Shown here in pieces: positions 54,501 through 64,000 of a DNA stretch of 64,000 bases. A program made the translations under genes and the position numbers. This DNA comes from Mya arenaria (taxonomy: Eukaryota > Mollusca > Bivalvia > Myida > Myidae). The notes under the pieces were generated by a model that was not told where the DNA came from, searched no databases, and saw only the letters and a list, made by a program, of their open reading frames with translations. The stretch lies in NCBI RefSeq assembly GCF_026914265.1, contig NC_069133.1, positions 6,507,985 to 6,571,984 of the forward strand. Direction: 5' to 3'. How positions within the stretch are numbered: position 1 is the first letter of the stretch; every line of letters begins with the position of its first letter.

Positions 54501-55294
54501 CTGATTTGAAGGGCAGTTTTTGGGTGACAGACTTAGAAGTGTAATATCAAGAGAAGTTGTCGCCCATGTATCTGTAACTAACAATGCCCTGCAAAAAGTC
54601 TGAAAATCAGGGAATAAGTCAGGGTCTTTTCTGTCCATTTAGAAAAAAATACCTTAGGCAAATTGGGAAATTTCTTTGACATAAAATTTACATATTTGGA
54701 AAGATGTTTCAGGTATTTTTTTCAATTCAGGATCAAGTACATGGAGAAATAGAGTTTTTTTAAAAAGTGTTATAATTGGCAATATTTGAAATTAAAAAAA
54801 AAACTCAACAAAAACATCATTCTGGGCAATATTTCTCTCTGAAATTAATGTATAGAATCATGAATGTCATTCAAAAGTGCTGATAAATACATTTATAATT
54901 GTAAATGAACAATTGTGCTGAATGAAACCCCAGCTAAGGTGCAAGGCCTGTAAAAAGAGATATTCTTTTCAAGAAAAGGTCCATGTCTAATGATTCTAGT
55001 GGCGCGCACAGCTTTTAAGTTTGTTTATTCATATGCTAATCTTTTAACCAGAAACGAGTCGATATGTGTTGTTTCAAAGGTGCTCAAGATATGTGATACA
55101 TCTAGCTGTTTTCTGGTTAACAAGTCCAGCAGTTTATTCAGCGTTTGGCATGAAGCCATTAGTTTAATAACAACCTGGTTTAATGTAACACGTGATTTAC
55201 CAGTGTGTTGACTATACTCATTTCTTCTTTCAGGAGTGGGAAAACAAATCATAAACTCTCCCTGGCGGACCTACGCATGCTGTTTGGAGTTTGA
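29184..55294 (+). CDS. TTF2: Transcription termination factor 2 (SNF2-family ATPase), complete
   Basis: Twenty-one coding exons, all GT-AG and in phase, give 1,186 residues (human TTF2 has about 1,160). Exons: 29184-29228, 29801-29990, 30434-31371, 32127-32301, 32821-33006, 33425-33524, 37419-37558, 37926-38054, 39612-39765, 40681-40810, 41647-41852, 42187-42251, 42838-42926, 44945-45036, 45686-45935, 46634-46780, 48713-48780, 49388-49624, 51404-51478, 54233-54316 and 55234-55294. The start is the first ATG after an in-frame TAA at 29172. TTF2 is the ATP-dependent factor that releases RNA polymerase II from templates, notably at mitosis. All SNF2 motifs are present: ADDMGLGKT (592-600), DEAH (754-757), LTGTPIQN (781-788) and [11 protein letters not shown] (1121-1131). 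The C-terminus [13 protein letters not shown] matches the human end (KLTLADLRVLFGI, from memory). No N-terminal zinc finger is encoded. Confidence 0.95.
31500..31960 (+). repeat. Dispersed repeat in TTF2 intron 3
   Basis: Two to three diverged units contain CAATAACTTAAGAAGCC, TTTGGTCAGAATGTGTAT and GAGTTATTACCCTTTA. The same text type forms the interior of the element at 49893-51352. No coding potential is supported. Confidence 0.55.
34444..34631. mobile_element. 188-bp MITE
   Basis: AGGGCCATTCCAGTAAAACA at the left matches the complement of the right end (AGGGCTATTCCATTTAAACA). It lies six bases from the left end of the Tc1-type element, in TTF2 intron 6. Confidence 0.75.
34638..36231 (-). 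mobile_element. Tc1/mariner transposon, inactive
   Basis: The inverted ends TACTACTCAAAATTT (34638 onward, and its complement ending at 36231) are flanked by TA on each side, the Tc1/mariner target duplication. The length, 1,594 bp, is typical of the family. The minus strand carries a broken transposase (next entry). It is inserted in TTF2 intron 6, antisense to the gene. Confidence 0.9.
34896..35939 (-). pseudogene. Tc1/mariner transposase with two frameshifts
   Basis: From [10 protein letters not shown] at 35939 the frame shifts near 35895 into [18 protein letters not shown], the helix-turn-helix region. It continues to [26 protein letters not shown] and [13 protein letters not shown] second frameshift near 35155-35185 leads to [19 protein letters not shown] and the end. 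In the DDE triad the second D and the E are present. The first D (usually FTDES or FSDES) is E here. Two frameshifts and a changed catalytic residue make it inactive. Confidence 0.85.
36510..36851. mobile_element. MITE with poly-A/T ends
   Basis: GGCCTAAAAAAAAAATG, then TTTGGTTAGGGTTAC, at the left is mirrored at the right by the complement of GTAACCCGAACCAAATG and a T-run ending in AGGCC. Internal AGGTAGGG blocks are inverted as well. It is the same family as the fragment at 1-100, and lies in TTF2 intron 6. Confidence 0.7.
37806..37874 (+). pseudogene. Relic duplicate of TTF2 exon 8
   Basis: Sequence in intron 7 aligns with exon 8, which begins about 50 bases downstream of it. ATCTCATTGATTGCTAAGCA parallels ATTTCGCTGATGGCTAAACA, and GGAAACTAGAAAAAATGG parallels GTGAACTGAAAAAACATGG. 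Translated, it gives [17 protein letters not shown] against [17 protein letters not shown]. The P-loop lysine context (GLGKT) is lost (AFLKA). The relic and the true exon share one open frame across the junction, which can mislead gene prediction. Confidence 0.7.
38243..39462. mobile_element. Non-autonomous hAT element, 1,220 bp
   Basis: The ends TAGGGATGGCAACGAGTA and its complement are flanked by ATATTTAT on both sides (38235-38242 and 39463-39470), an 8-bp target duplication. Sub-terminal ACTCGAGTACTCGG motifs are repeated in both arms. No transposase frame is present. It lies in TTF2 intron 8 and carries a nested repeat (38626-38935). Confidence 0.85.
38626..38935. repeat. Nested dispersed element with TAGCTCGTCTG ends
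   Basis: It starts TTATTAGCTCGTCTGTTTTT, has a GGCGTCGTCGGCGTCGTCTG stretch, and ends CAGACGAGCGTTGGCACCC, then CTCTTGTTTTA. A related copy is at 43024-43500. It inserted into the hAT element, so it is the younger of the two. Confidence 0.65.
40435..40582 (+). repeat. 24-bp tandem repeat, six copies
   Basis: The unit is ATCCAATATGTTATTAGGTG plus ACAC, in TTF2 intron 9. The unit length is divisible by 3, so a short minus-strand open frame crosses it. Confidence 0.93.
40938..41292. mobile_element. TTAA-type MITE, copy 2
   Basis: AAGTGCATTCTCACAGATTT at the left and AATCTGTGAGAGTGAAGCT at the right resemble copy 1 (6384-6738), including internal TTGACATCTTTCGTTATTTT. The right side keeps TTAA and the left flank is ATAA. 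It lies in TTF2 intron 10. Confidence 0.8.
43024..43500. repeat. Dispersed element, second copy of the TAGCTCGTCTG family
   Basis: It begins TTTTATTAGCTCTTCTGATT, has a TATTGTCGTCGCTTGATCGT stretch, and ends ATCAGACGAGCGTTTTGCAC. It has the same end structure as 38626-38935, and lies in TTF2 intron 13. Confidence 0.6.
43880..44823. repeat. Dispersed element with internal ~165-bp tandem units
   Basis: The ends contain TAGCTCTACTGGCCAAAGG and a complementary CAGTAGAGTATAGGCCC. Inside are three units about 164-166 bp apart, each with TTGTGAACACGATACAGTCT and GATGAAACTTGTACAGTA. It lies in TTF2 intron 13. Confidence 0.7.
46930..48700 (+). repeat. 37-bp minisatellite, about 48 copies
   Basis: The unit is TTGATTTATCTAGATTACCA plus ACATTTTCTAAATGTCC, with a second variant ending TTCTTATGGTCC. 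Runs of the two variants are interspersed. A third variant (TAATGGTGC) marks both edges. It fills most of TTF2 intron 16 and ends 12 bases before exon 17's acceptor. Confidence 0.95.
49893..51352. repeat. Dispersed element with 162-bp internal tandem units
   Basis: The outer ends ATACGCCCATC and GATGGGCGTAT are inverted repeats. Inside, CCGCTCTCTAACTTGAACAT recurs at exact 162-bp steps (near 49961, 50123, 50285, 50447 and 50609), then decays. 162 is divisible by 3, which explains the 251-codon minus-strand open frame. It lies in TTF2 intron 18, ending about 50 bases before exon 19. Confidence 0.85.
51433..53498 (+). repeat. Tandem array of the TTF2 exon 19 end plus its splice donor
   Basis: The first unit is the coding end of exon 19 (GATATACAGGGTCGGCCAGA, then AGAAAGATGTCTATATACACAG) followed by GTAATG. 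About 45 further copies follow, 47 or 45 bp long. Nearly every copy keeps CACAG followed by GTAAGG (some GTTAGG), an intact-looking 5' splice site. Each also keeps ATACAG before GGTCGG, an AG acceptor without a pyrimidine tract. The last copy passes into GTAAGATTGTACAG, possibly the original intron start. If copy 1's donor is skipped, the frame ends at once (CAC AGG TAA), so only the first donor gives a normal protein. Confidence 0.95.
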
Positions 55295-57597
55295 ACACAC
55301 TTTGAATGCCAGCCCTGGACACTGTCGTTAAAATATCTAGTGCACTTTTGATATTGTTTATTTACATTATTGTAATCATGTGTATGTGTTTTTTATACTT
55401 TGTGTGCTATATTGAATATTAGGATTATAATACAATTCTTTAACTTAAATCTTACATGTTGTTTATTATACAACCTGAAGTGAGGGCTTTTCCTGTCCTG
55501 TCTGTGTGTCTATTCATCCTTCTTCATTTAGTTTCCAATCCTATTAAAACTATTTATTTTGTGGTCAGTAGGTCAATGTTCAAGGTCATGGTTATTTTAG
55601 AAAAAAAGTTTTCCGATTAAATATAACACTAAAAATTAAAAAAATCTTTCCTAGAGTCCTTTGTTAGTATATTGGTGATGGTCAGTAGAATGAGCCATAT
55701 TGATTCATGATGAATTCTGTAAAAACAGTTTCGGATCATTAATTTGTAGATGATCAAGCCTATAAACGGTTTAAGCGTATGATATTAAAGAACATATTTT
55801 TTATTATGGGTATTCCAGTATGGCATAACTGCGGTACTTGCAGAGAAGGCAAACGGACATACATATAGCACATTTATATCCCAGTCTGAGAATAACAAAA
55901 AAAATACAATCTGAAATATACCAACGGTTGTTCAGCTACTTTTGAAGAAAGAATAAGACTACCTTAAGTTATACAGTTTTCGAGAATCAAAACCATCAGT
56001 AATATTAATATGGACGTTATGGAACACATAAGGCAGAGACTTGGACAGGGTAGTCGGGTTATTAATACGAGGAGGCACGAATTCTTTTAATAATATTCGC
56101 AACAAACACACTGACTAACAAGTACGAGAAACACGTATCCATTGATACTGCGGAAAAGAAACTTCAAGAAGTAACTGAATGTGATTTGTACATCACTATC
56201 AACACCAATGATTCGAATGAGACAATATCTGTGGCTGTGAATTGTGAATTGTGACGCCCCAAGAAAACAAACAGCCTTCATTTTTTGAAAAAAAAAACTT
56301 CAATGCAACTTGTGTTAAGATTTTCAAAATAAAATGTTTCGTAACACTTAATTTTGCTTATTATTCTGTTAATTTTATAACAGTTTCACTATATTATTTT
56401 GTCAAACAAATGGCTGATTGACACATCTAAAAATGGATATAAACATTAGCATTTAAAAAGATAATTACAGATTTTTTCCATTTTCACTGTATTTTATATT
56501 TCCCTAAGAGTGGTAAAACACAAAAATACGAACGTGAATCAAATTTTACAAATATGTATGTATATTCATTCAGTGTTTTTCCCTCAATATATAAGACATA
56601 GTTCACTTCAATCGTCGCATTAACTCCAAACCGCTGTAAACATGGGTTAGTAAATGTAAAGGACTGAATAATTTGCAGTACGTCCATATTCATAGTGGTC
56701 TCTCGAATTTCGCTTTGTTGCAGATAACTCGAACCCTTTTTCGCACGTAATTGCAATAACATTACGCTAAGAATATAATCCTATCGTCAGTCGTACGGTG
56801 TAAACACTGATATGTAATATCAAGTTGTTTTAGCCTGTAATCAATGAATTGGAAGGAAGAAAAGAAGAAGACGGGAGAAAAGAGCGGTGGGCTGAGGTGA
56901 TGGTTCAGGGACTGGTCAGGTCGGGATCGGGATTTGTTGAAATTTGTACTCAAACATTTAAATTGACGTATGTAGTTCTGGACGTGGTCAAAGATATGTA
57001 TATTCGTCTGATATGAGGCTTCCTTCCATCCGACGAGTAATAGTTGAAGAGAAATGATGAACAGTGGATAACTGACCAATGCGATGCTTTATTTGGACGT
57101 TACATAATGGACAGGTGAAAAATTGTATCCTCAATTTCACCGCATTGTCAATTAGGACTGTTGACAACATTTTTTTCAGAATAGATGTTCATTGAGATTG
57201 CTACAGTGCATACGCAACCTCGCATCCGATTTTCATACCGTTGTCTTTATATTTTGTTTCATAATTGATAGCACTTAAAGGTTCTCTTTTCAATTGTCAA
57301 AACTCATTGCTTCATGTTTTGTAACAATCGAGCGAACAGCTGCATGTAGTTTGAAGCGAACGCGAAGTAGGAATTAAGTACTTCATTTTTTAAGGATGCG
57401 TTAAAATCGAACTTGTGTGTGCATATAAAACCCTAGCATATATGTAGTGCTTTGAATTTAGATGATTTAGATGTACTTCAGGTAAGCCTAGTCGTATCTG
57501 AAATTTGGTAGGACCTACATATAGTAGATGAGTAGAAGGCTACTTAAGTTAAGTTAATGCTACACCAAATGGTATTAATAACCCATAGGCTATCATT
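55295..57597. other. TTF2 3' flank and intergenic, nothing recognised
   Basis: The TTF2 3' UTR should occupy the first few hundred bases. No AATAAA was found close to the stop. A dispersed-repeat fragment (GTCAGTAGGTCAATGTTCAA) lies near 55563. Minus-strand open frames here are random. Confidence 0.45.
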
Positions 57598-58010
57598 GGT
57601 TGTTTCAGTATAATGCCATGTTAAGTATCTCCTTTAATGGCAGTAACCGACAAGTGATGGTTAAAAATAATTTACCATGGTTCTCCGCTGAACAACAATG
57701 TTCAGAGAAAGGGCCATATCTGGTTTCAATTACAGACAACGCTGTAGATGATTTTGTCTGGGCACTAAAAACCCATTTTTAACAAATACTAGAGAAAGGA
57801 TCTGGAATGGGACAAATAGAAACAAATAGACTAACGGTTTCGTTGGCAGAGTGGTGAAACATGCGCTCAGTTTGTTGACAAAAAATCCGTACCCATCTTT
57901 TTGAAGGCACGTGCGTGGGGGTAAAACGTTTGCCTGTTGACATATTGAATGTATGGCCAAGGAGCCATTCATTTGTAAAAAGGAACATATTAATTTACAT
58001 GTACTTGAGA
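57598..58010 (+). pseudogene. Decayed C-type lectin domain
   Basis: The stretch WFSAEQQCSEKGPYLVSITD, then NAVDDFVWALK, is a typical first half of a C-type lectin domain (WFEA...C...LVSI...DFVW). After a stop at 57780 the homology goes on in other frames: ERIWNGTNRN (57793 on), FVWQSGETCAQF in part, and MAKEPFICKKEH near 57951, where the last cysteine of the domain would be. No flanking exons were seen. It is probably a dead copy of a lectin gene, an expanded family in molluscs. Confidence 0.65.
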
Positions 58011-58189
58011 AATTAATATATCCAATTACTGCGCGGGACATCGGGGTTATTTAAAAAAAAAAATGAAATAGAATAAGTCTTATGCTGGAGATAAAATGCT
58101 CAATATTTTATTGCGACGTTTGATGCTCTTTCTGCACATTTGGTTAATATATTTCATGACATATTCAATGCTATTTTCTTTTCCGATAG

Positions 58190-58640
58190 ATGGATGAATG
58201 GTCGTGTAGTACCCTTATAGTACCTTTATTTAAAAACGATGTTCACACCGATTTAAATAACTATAGCGGCATTACAGTTGTAATCTTTATTTTGAAAATA
58301 TTCACTGGAATTATTAATGATCGTTTATCTAATAAGCCAAGGTTGAACAAAGCAACATTCTAAGTGATGTACAATACGGCTTTAGGAAAGGTAGATCAAC
58401 AGTAGATGCTGTATTTGTTTTAAGTGTAATTAAAAGTTCTAAATGAATATAAAATATAAAAATAAACGTCTAGCATGTGCATTTATTGATTTAAAAATTA
58501 AGCAACAACATTTTATAGTATATATATAGAAAATGGCTAAGGCTTTACTTATATAATATGGGAACGCATGTCAAGGTATTACAATATGTGCGGGATATGT
58601 ATAGTTAACTGCAAACACTAAAACGCTGGTTGTCATTCTT
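58190..58640 (+). mobile_element. LINE fragment: N-terminal half of reverse transcriptase
   Basis: Translated text reads VPLFKNDVHTDLNNYSGITV, INDRLSN, then in a shifted frame ILSDVQYGFRKGRSTVDAVF and further on CAFIDLK. These are the early RT motifs of a non-LTR element (YRPI..., QxGFRxGRST..., FvDyxKAFD). Several stops and frameshifts are present. The piece stops before the catalytic YxDD region. Confidence 0.7.
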
Positions 58641-58808
58641 TTCTGATAACTAAGCTTTTAGTCCTTTGATTTTATAAAAATTTTGCTAATTCATGTTATC
58701 TTTAAAGCCTTTTTTGGCTGACTCGGAGTGTTTTGGCATGTGACGTCATTTTCTTCAAATATTTTACCTATATGTAATCATTTGGAAGAAAAGATTAGCT
58801 AAAATATG

Positions 58809-59050
58809 TCGCTTTTATTTTTAATAATGTTTTGTTTAATTTGTTCCAAGTTTTAGTACAATGATTTTTATTATGAAACTCTTATGATCACACAGTTTTA
58901 TACCTTTTATTTTATAAGGCAGACTGTGTGTGATGCTCATAGTTTCAAACAAAAACTGCATCGTATCTTTGAATTTTTGTTGCATTAGGTGCTCCAAATT
59001 GTATTCCTCCATCTGCAAATAGAGTTGGGATCTCTAATCATAGAAGTACT
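58809..59050 (+). repeat. 240-bp dispersed repeat, copy 1 of 2
   Basis: It begins GTCGCTTTTATTTTTAATAA, contains TTATAAGGCAGACTGTGTGT and ends TTGGGATCTCTAATCATAGA. A second copy in the same orientation lies at 62343-62590. Confidence 0.8.
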
Positions 59051-61310
59051 TGGAGTGCACATGGTAATTTTGATTCTGATACAAAGTTTTTAATAGAAAT
59101 ACTTTAGTGGAGTTAGATATTCATATAGATAGACATTCCTGTGATAGTTATTGTAACAACTATATGGTTATAGAATTATTGATATGTGTAAGTCATTTGA
59201 TATTCATATAGCTAATGGAAGATGTGGTACAGACATGCTAACTGGCTCCTTCACAACTACTAAGAAAAGTCCTACTTATTATGTACTTTATACCCCTGAA
59301 TTATTAATGTTTGTTAGCTCATTGGTTTATCCTAGATTTTGACCCACTGTTGTCTGATATTCATAGGCCAGTTGAATTTTCTTTACGGGATATAAATACT
59401 ATTGATACTGATGATAATTTTGTCAATTCTAATGAATGTAATGACGGTATTACCCACAAACATATTTGAGACAAAACTAAACACGATAAGTGTGTTAATG
59501 TTTTTATAATGCAATTGATTTTGTCTTAACTAAACTTGTACAGTTGCCCGATAATAGTACAGATGTTTCTGCTAAGGAAAATGGTGAAGTTACCTCATCT
59601 ATATCAGATATTTATATTGATGCTGCGAAGGGAGCAAATATGCTAAACACGTATGCGGTGTCTAGCAGTAACACATCTTTGAAAAATAATCAAAAGCAAT
59701 TCAAGCCTTGGTTTGATAATGAATGTAAAAATAAACGCTCCGAGTATATACAAGCAAAAAGTACATGCGGGTTAACTCAAGTCTTTCATTTGAAAATGTA
59801 AAGAGAAAGAGTAAACAGTATAAAAAGGTGATAAACTATAAATTCAACTCATATAATTAAGATTTGAATAAGACATATAGGAATTTGAGACATTCAGATC
59901 CCAAGTCTTACTGGTCTCTGCTAAATATAGGTATTCAGGCGCACTTAACCACGCTATGTGTTCTTATTGTAATCTATGGAAATTAGAAATTAATGCCACT
60001 AAAACATTAAGTTGTCATATTTTCCAAAGGAAAGTGTAGTAATCTGCCAGACTTTAATTATAACAATAATTAACTGTATATTGTTGATAGCTTTAGTTAA
60101 TTGGGCATTTGCTTTAATTATAATGCCAAGTTTAGTAAGACCAAGAAACTTTTATGTGATCAAGCTAGCAAAGCCATGTATTCTATTCTCAAAATATCAA
60201 GGTCATGTTTCTTGATACAGATCTTCACTTCCAATTATTTGATAATATGATTGAACCTATTTTATTGTATGGTTCTGAGGTCTGGGGATGTGAGGGTAGT
60301 AGTAGCATTGCCAAGTTCCAGCTATACTATTTAAAACTCATTATGATTGTTAAAAAACAGCACGTAATGTTAAGATTTTTGGAGAATTGGGTGTATTTCC
60401 TATGAATCATTTGATAAAGAGTGGACATTAGAATTATTTGTGTAAAATAGTTTATAGTAAACAAGATAAAATTTGTAGTGTCATGTATATATTTATGTTT
60501 GAACTTCATAGGAATAATATTTACCAGTGTCCATGGCTAGCATATGTCAAGGAATGCTTAGAGCAGCTGGGCTTTTCTGAATACTGGATAACTCAATCTG
60601 CTTTATCCCAACATGTTTTCCAAAAATTTGTTAAATCAAGAATAAAATACCAATATCTTCAATACCAATATATTCAAATATGGAATGATTCAGTATTTTT
60701 TTTTAAATAAGTGCATCAATTATAGAATTTTCAAGAATGAGTTCAAGTTTGAGAATTATCTAAAGATATTACCCAAAAGTTTAGCTTTGTCTCTCTTACA
60801 TTATATGTGTTGTAATAACAAGTTACCAATTGAGAAAGGTAGATTTAATAATATTGAACATGCAAACAGAATCTGTCACCTGTGTCCTACACATACCTTA
60901 GGTGATGAATTCCATTATATATTTGAATGTTCTCATGTATGTATTGAAAGAAATAAGCTCGTTGTTTCGAAGGCCGAATACTATAAATTTTCGACAACTT
61001 TTTCAAATTAATTAGCTTATATCCTTCTTAAATTGTCTATTTTTGTGAGAAAAATAATTCAAGATGCACAATAATCCCACTTTTCTTTTCCATTTTAGTA
61101 CGGTAAAATATAATATATATAATGGTTCCATAATTAACAAATACAATGTATTTGTGCATACATGTGTTCAAGTTTTGCTGTTACTTGTATGTTTTATATT
61201 ACTTAATCATGCACATTGATGTTTATGCATTGTGTATTTTGTTTGTAAAACTGATGCCCATATGGGCCTAGTTTTTTTAAATAAAACTGAAAAACTGAAA
61301 CTGTTTATAC
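59051..61310 (+). mobile_element. Decayed LINE: endonuclease end, linker, RT end and 3' tail
   Basis: In order: DFDPLLSDIHRPVEFSL (end of an AP-type endonuclease, near 59340), KPWFDNECKNKRSEYIQAKS (linker, near 59706), LRHSDPKSYWSLLN, then WKLEINATKTLSCH (late RT), IEPILLYGSEVWGCEG (near 60250), and a C-terminal CHLC...EFHYIFEC zinc-knuckle-like motif near 60876-60940. The 3' end is AATAAAACTGAAAAACTGAA. The RT core between SYWSLLN and WKLEIN is missing, and a matching core fragment lies upstream at 58190-58640. It has many stops and is inactive. Confidence 0.8.
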
Positions 61311-62342
61311 TTAAATCTTTGACTTCTGGTTTGTACGTGAGATTTTCGTTGTATTAATTATCGATCCACTTTTGTTAAAAAAAATAAAGGTAATTCATAG
61401 ACGAAATGATTTCACTTTAGATAACCTACATTTATTGTGTTTTTGCTAATGAAACGAGTGCACCAAAACACATGAAACTCTGAACAACTTAATTATATAT
61501 GAGGAATGTATTAAAAACAGTATCGACTCATTTAGTTATCAGCTGCGTAATAATGTGTGGAAAACGAAGAACCCAATTTCAGTGTGCTGCCATATTGTTC
61601 TGGTGCTTTCAATTCATGTGTGTGTAACTTGCTTTTCGGCGCAGACTTTGTGTTTGCCGCCCAATTATAAATGAGGCTTTTTATATGTTTCAACCTAAAC
61701 TGCTAGTCTTATTTGGCTTTAGATTTGTGGACGTTAACAACGATGCATGTGTTTTTAACTCACTGGCTGTTGTTTTTTTTTAATGTCTTGCTTTATACGT
61801 TTCGAGATTTTCTATAATCCTTAATTTTCTGTTAAACCCATTTGTACTCAAGACATTCGTACCATGTGAAATGTCAGTGTAATGTCATATGCCACGGAGG
61901 TAACGTGTACTGCTTGTACGAAGCGTGTTACTGAGACGTGAACAGGAACTTTTTGCATCGAATAGAATTCTTTGAAAAATAGACCCTTATTAATTTTATG
62001 CGTTTTCTCCATTCTATTTTGTGTATTTATTCCTGTTTTGTCGTGATAGTTAAATACTGGTGGAGTTATTGCGTTTTTTTCTGGTTTCACATAAAGCAGG
62101 ACCGACCACATGCTTGAACACTTTCATACACTCCTAGATAGGAAATATGGCGCAAAGTTTTCTCGTTAGTAACACTTTCTACAAGTTACAGCTTTTAGGT
62201 AAATAAATACATACACCATTATGTTATCTTTTGAACTGCAAAATAATGTTGGAGAAAATTGACGGTCTACAAATTGCAGTATGAGAAACAAACCGTACAT
62301 TTAAATATGACGAGTCTTGGAAGGAGAGAATAGCATATACTA

Positions 62343-62590
62343 GTCGCTTTTATTTTTAATAATGTTTTTTTTTCTTTCTTTGTTCCCAGTTTTAGTACAA
62401 TGATGCTTTTTATTATGAAACTCTATGATCACACAGTTTTAAACCTTTTATTTTATAAGGCAGACTGTGTGTGATGTTTTTAGTTTCTAACGATGACTGC
62501 ATCGTATCTTTGAAAGGTATTTGCATTAGATGCTCTGAATTGTTTCCCTCCGTCTGCAGATAGAGTTGGGATCTCTAATCATTGAAGTAC
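62343..62590 (+). repeat. 240-bp dispersed repeat, copy 2 of 2
   Basis: Same order of motifs as 58809-59050, with short indels and substitutions. Confidence 0.8.
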
Positions 62591-62810
62591 TTGCGGTTTA
62601 CCTATTCGTTTTTTATTATTTGTTTTATTGATAAGTTTCCTCAAGTTAATGCATACTTTGAAAAGATTTACCTTTTGCGTTTTATCTTTATTAAGGATTG
62701 TTGGGATAAGAATGAGGTTTGTGCACATAAACTGGTTTAAACCCCCAGTAAATTTACATTTTACTGACCGTTCCAAGGCGGTACCTAACAATTCTTGATA
62801 AACATACCAA

Positions 62811-62814
<4 letters not shown>

Positions 62815-62857
<43 letters not shown>
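62815..62857. repeat. (TA)n microsatellite
   Basis: An uninterrupted TA tract of about 43 bp. Confidence 0.95.
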
Positions 62858-62860
<3 letters not shown>

Positions 62861-64000
62861 TTTATGCACTGTGCTGTTTGTAGAGTTTTGTACTGTTCTA
62901 TGTTTCTTGTTTGTGATTTTGTGTTCTATGTCTTTGGCGTTTGCCCATTGCCACTAAACCGGGTTTATGTTTAAACTTTTTGCTACTGAGCATGTTTCTG
63001 TAGCTTTTTGCATATATATTGCTGCAATTCTTGAAATATGTTAAATTCATGACAGCTTTAATGAGGCTTATATGTTGTATACAAAGGTAAAACTGCATTG
63101 ACTGGCTAGCACAATTATCGTTGTAATTTCAGAAAAAAATACATTTAGAGCTTTTGAGTCTACGGTTTTGGTTTGCTTCAGAAAGGAGTATATCTTTATT
63201 TACCAAATCTCATGAAGCTCGGAACAAGTTTGTCTATATAAGCATGCATCTTAAGAAAATTTTCTGCTTGCACCTATTTAAGCTAAATTAGTGCTGAAAA
63301 CGAATAAGCCCATTTTTGTGTTGTGGTATATGCGGCAACAATATGTGGCCAGGTCGTACAAGGCCATTCGGAATATGGTAATGCAGAGTGGATATGAACA
63401 TTTTGCTTCGAATCGAATGCTTAGGCATGTAAATGGAAAAGTGAAAACACACTAGACCGTCATTATCAAAATGATCCCAACATAATATTTGTATGCGTGT
63501 TCTCCTTGGATTTTTTTGCTTTTTCTTCGGGTCAGTATTGAGATTTGAATACTTGTCTAGAACAGACGAACTGATTTAAGCCTATTGACACTGGGCGCTA
63601 AGCATATCTTTATTCAAATATCTTGAGGAGTTGCGAGGTCGAAAATACATAAACCATTATGTTTTCTAGCGAACTGTAAACTACAGTTAACGAAAGAATC
63701 TTATGAAAGTCTTGGAATTTTGGTACATAAAACACATTGTACCTTCAATTAGTTTAGTATATTTTATTACATGACGATACATTTACACAATATATGCGTT
63801 CACTTATCATGAGTGTTGCTTAAAAACTTGATACTCGTTCATGTCGGCTTTAATATGACTTTGTTTTTGATACGTTATAGCAACTTACAATGAATGTTTG
63901 GTAAGAAAATATTTGGGAAATATGTGGGTTTGCATGTAACAACCTTCATTATTATAACTTGGGGGCTATCCGTGACCGTTTCAATATCAATACAATGTAC

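Larger units (their letters stand above)
44945..55294 (+). other. TTF2: TTF2 exons 14-21: helicase lobe 2
   Basis: Exon 14 has [17 protein letters not shown]. Exon 15 has [17 protein letters not shown]. Exon 16 is acidic ([18 protein letters not shown]). Exon 18 has [18 protein letters not shown] (motif IV), [15 protein letters not shown] (motif V) and [10 protein letters not shown]. Exon 19 has the arginine-finger motif VI ([19 protein letters not shown]). Exon 20 has [17 protein letters not shown]. Exon 21 gives the conserved C-terminal [10 protein letters not shown]. Exon 19 is only 75 nt, and its last 46 nt are the founder of the tandem array that follows. Confidence 0.93.
61311..64000. 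other. Intergenic, no gene recognised
   Basis: AT-rich sequence without credible exons. It contains the second copy of the 240-bp repeat (62343-62590) and a (TA)n tract (about 62815-62857). Parts near 61950-62260 and 63395-63700 look like diverged copies of each other (TTTGCATCGAATAGAATTCT and TTTGCTTCGAATCGAATGCT). Confidence 0.45.

Noticed and set aside
58809-62590. The two 240-bp direct repeats as ends of one element
   Set aside because: They lack terminal TG...CA and flanking duplications, and the enclosed remains are of a non-LTR element.

Overview
The window is animal nuclear DNA: AT-rich, with GT-AG spliced genes, no operons, and many minisatellites and small DNA transposons. The gene set (secreted ferritins, one with an extra B-C loop like snail yolk ferritin) and the repeat families (TTAA-flanked MITEs, a tRNA-derived SINE, long elements with internal ~160-bp tandem units) suggest a mollusc, probably a bivalve. 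The species cannot be fixed from the sequence alone.

Layout. 0.2-1.9 kb is a 23-bp minisatellite with a 489-bp higher-order period. 2.3-3.6 kb holds the last two exons of mitochondrial ribosomal protein S18C (+). 4.0-4.8 kb is a 41/45-bp minisatellite. 6.07-11.15 kb is a five-exon secreted ferritin (+) whose ferroxidase centre is largely lost. 11.5-14.3 kb is a 30-bp minisatellite. 15.5-17.0 kb is a three-exon gene on the minus strand, resembling the N-terminus of KIAA2012. 19.2-23.1 kb is a seven-exon secreted ferritin (-) with an intact ferroxidase centre and a 40-residue, four-cysteine insertion carried by two exons of its own. 24.5-26.3 kb is a non-autonomous Mutator-like element. 29.2-55.3 kb is a complete 21-exon TTF2 (SNF2-family transcription termination factor) gene (+), whose introns hold a Tc1/mariner element, hAT-like and other MITEs and three tandem arrays. 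57.6-61.3 kb holds a C-type lectin relic and pieces of a decayed LINE.

How the genes relate. The two ferritins face each other tail to tail and share intron positions and phases, so they are paralogues. One keeps all seven ferroxidase ligands and the other only three, so a division between an iron-oxidising and a mineral-nucleating or storage subunit is plausible. MRPS18C and TTF2 are unrelated housekeeping genes.

Most notable signals. (1) The end of TTF2 exon 19, which encodes helicase motif VI, and its 5' splice site have been amplified into about 45 tandem copies in the following intron. (2) Two relic exon duplications lie just upstream of their parent exons, one in ferritin and one in TTF2. 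(3) The ferritin pair shows contrasting active sites and a symmetric cysteine insert. (4) A SUMO-interacting motif follows a SUMO-acceptor consensus in the TTF2 N-terminal region.
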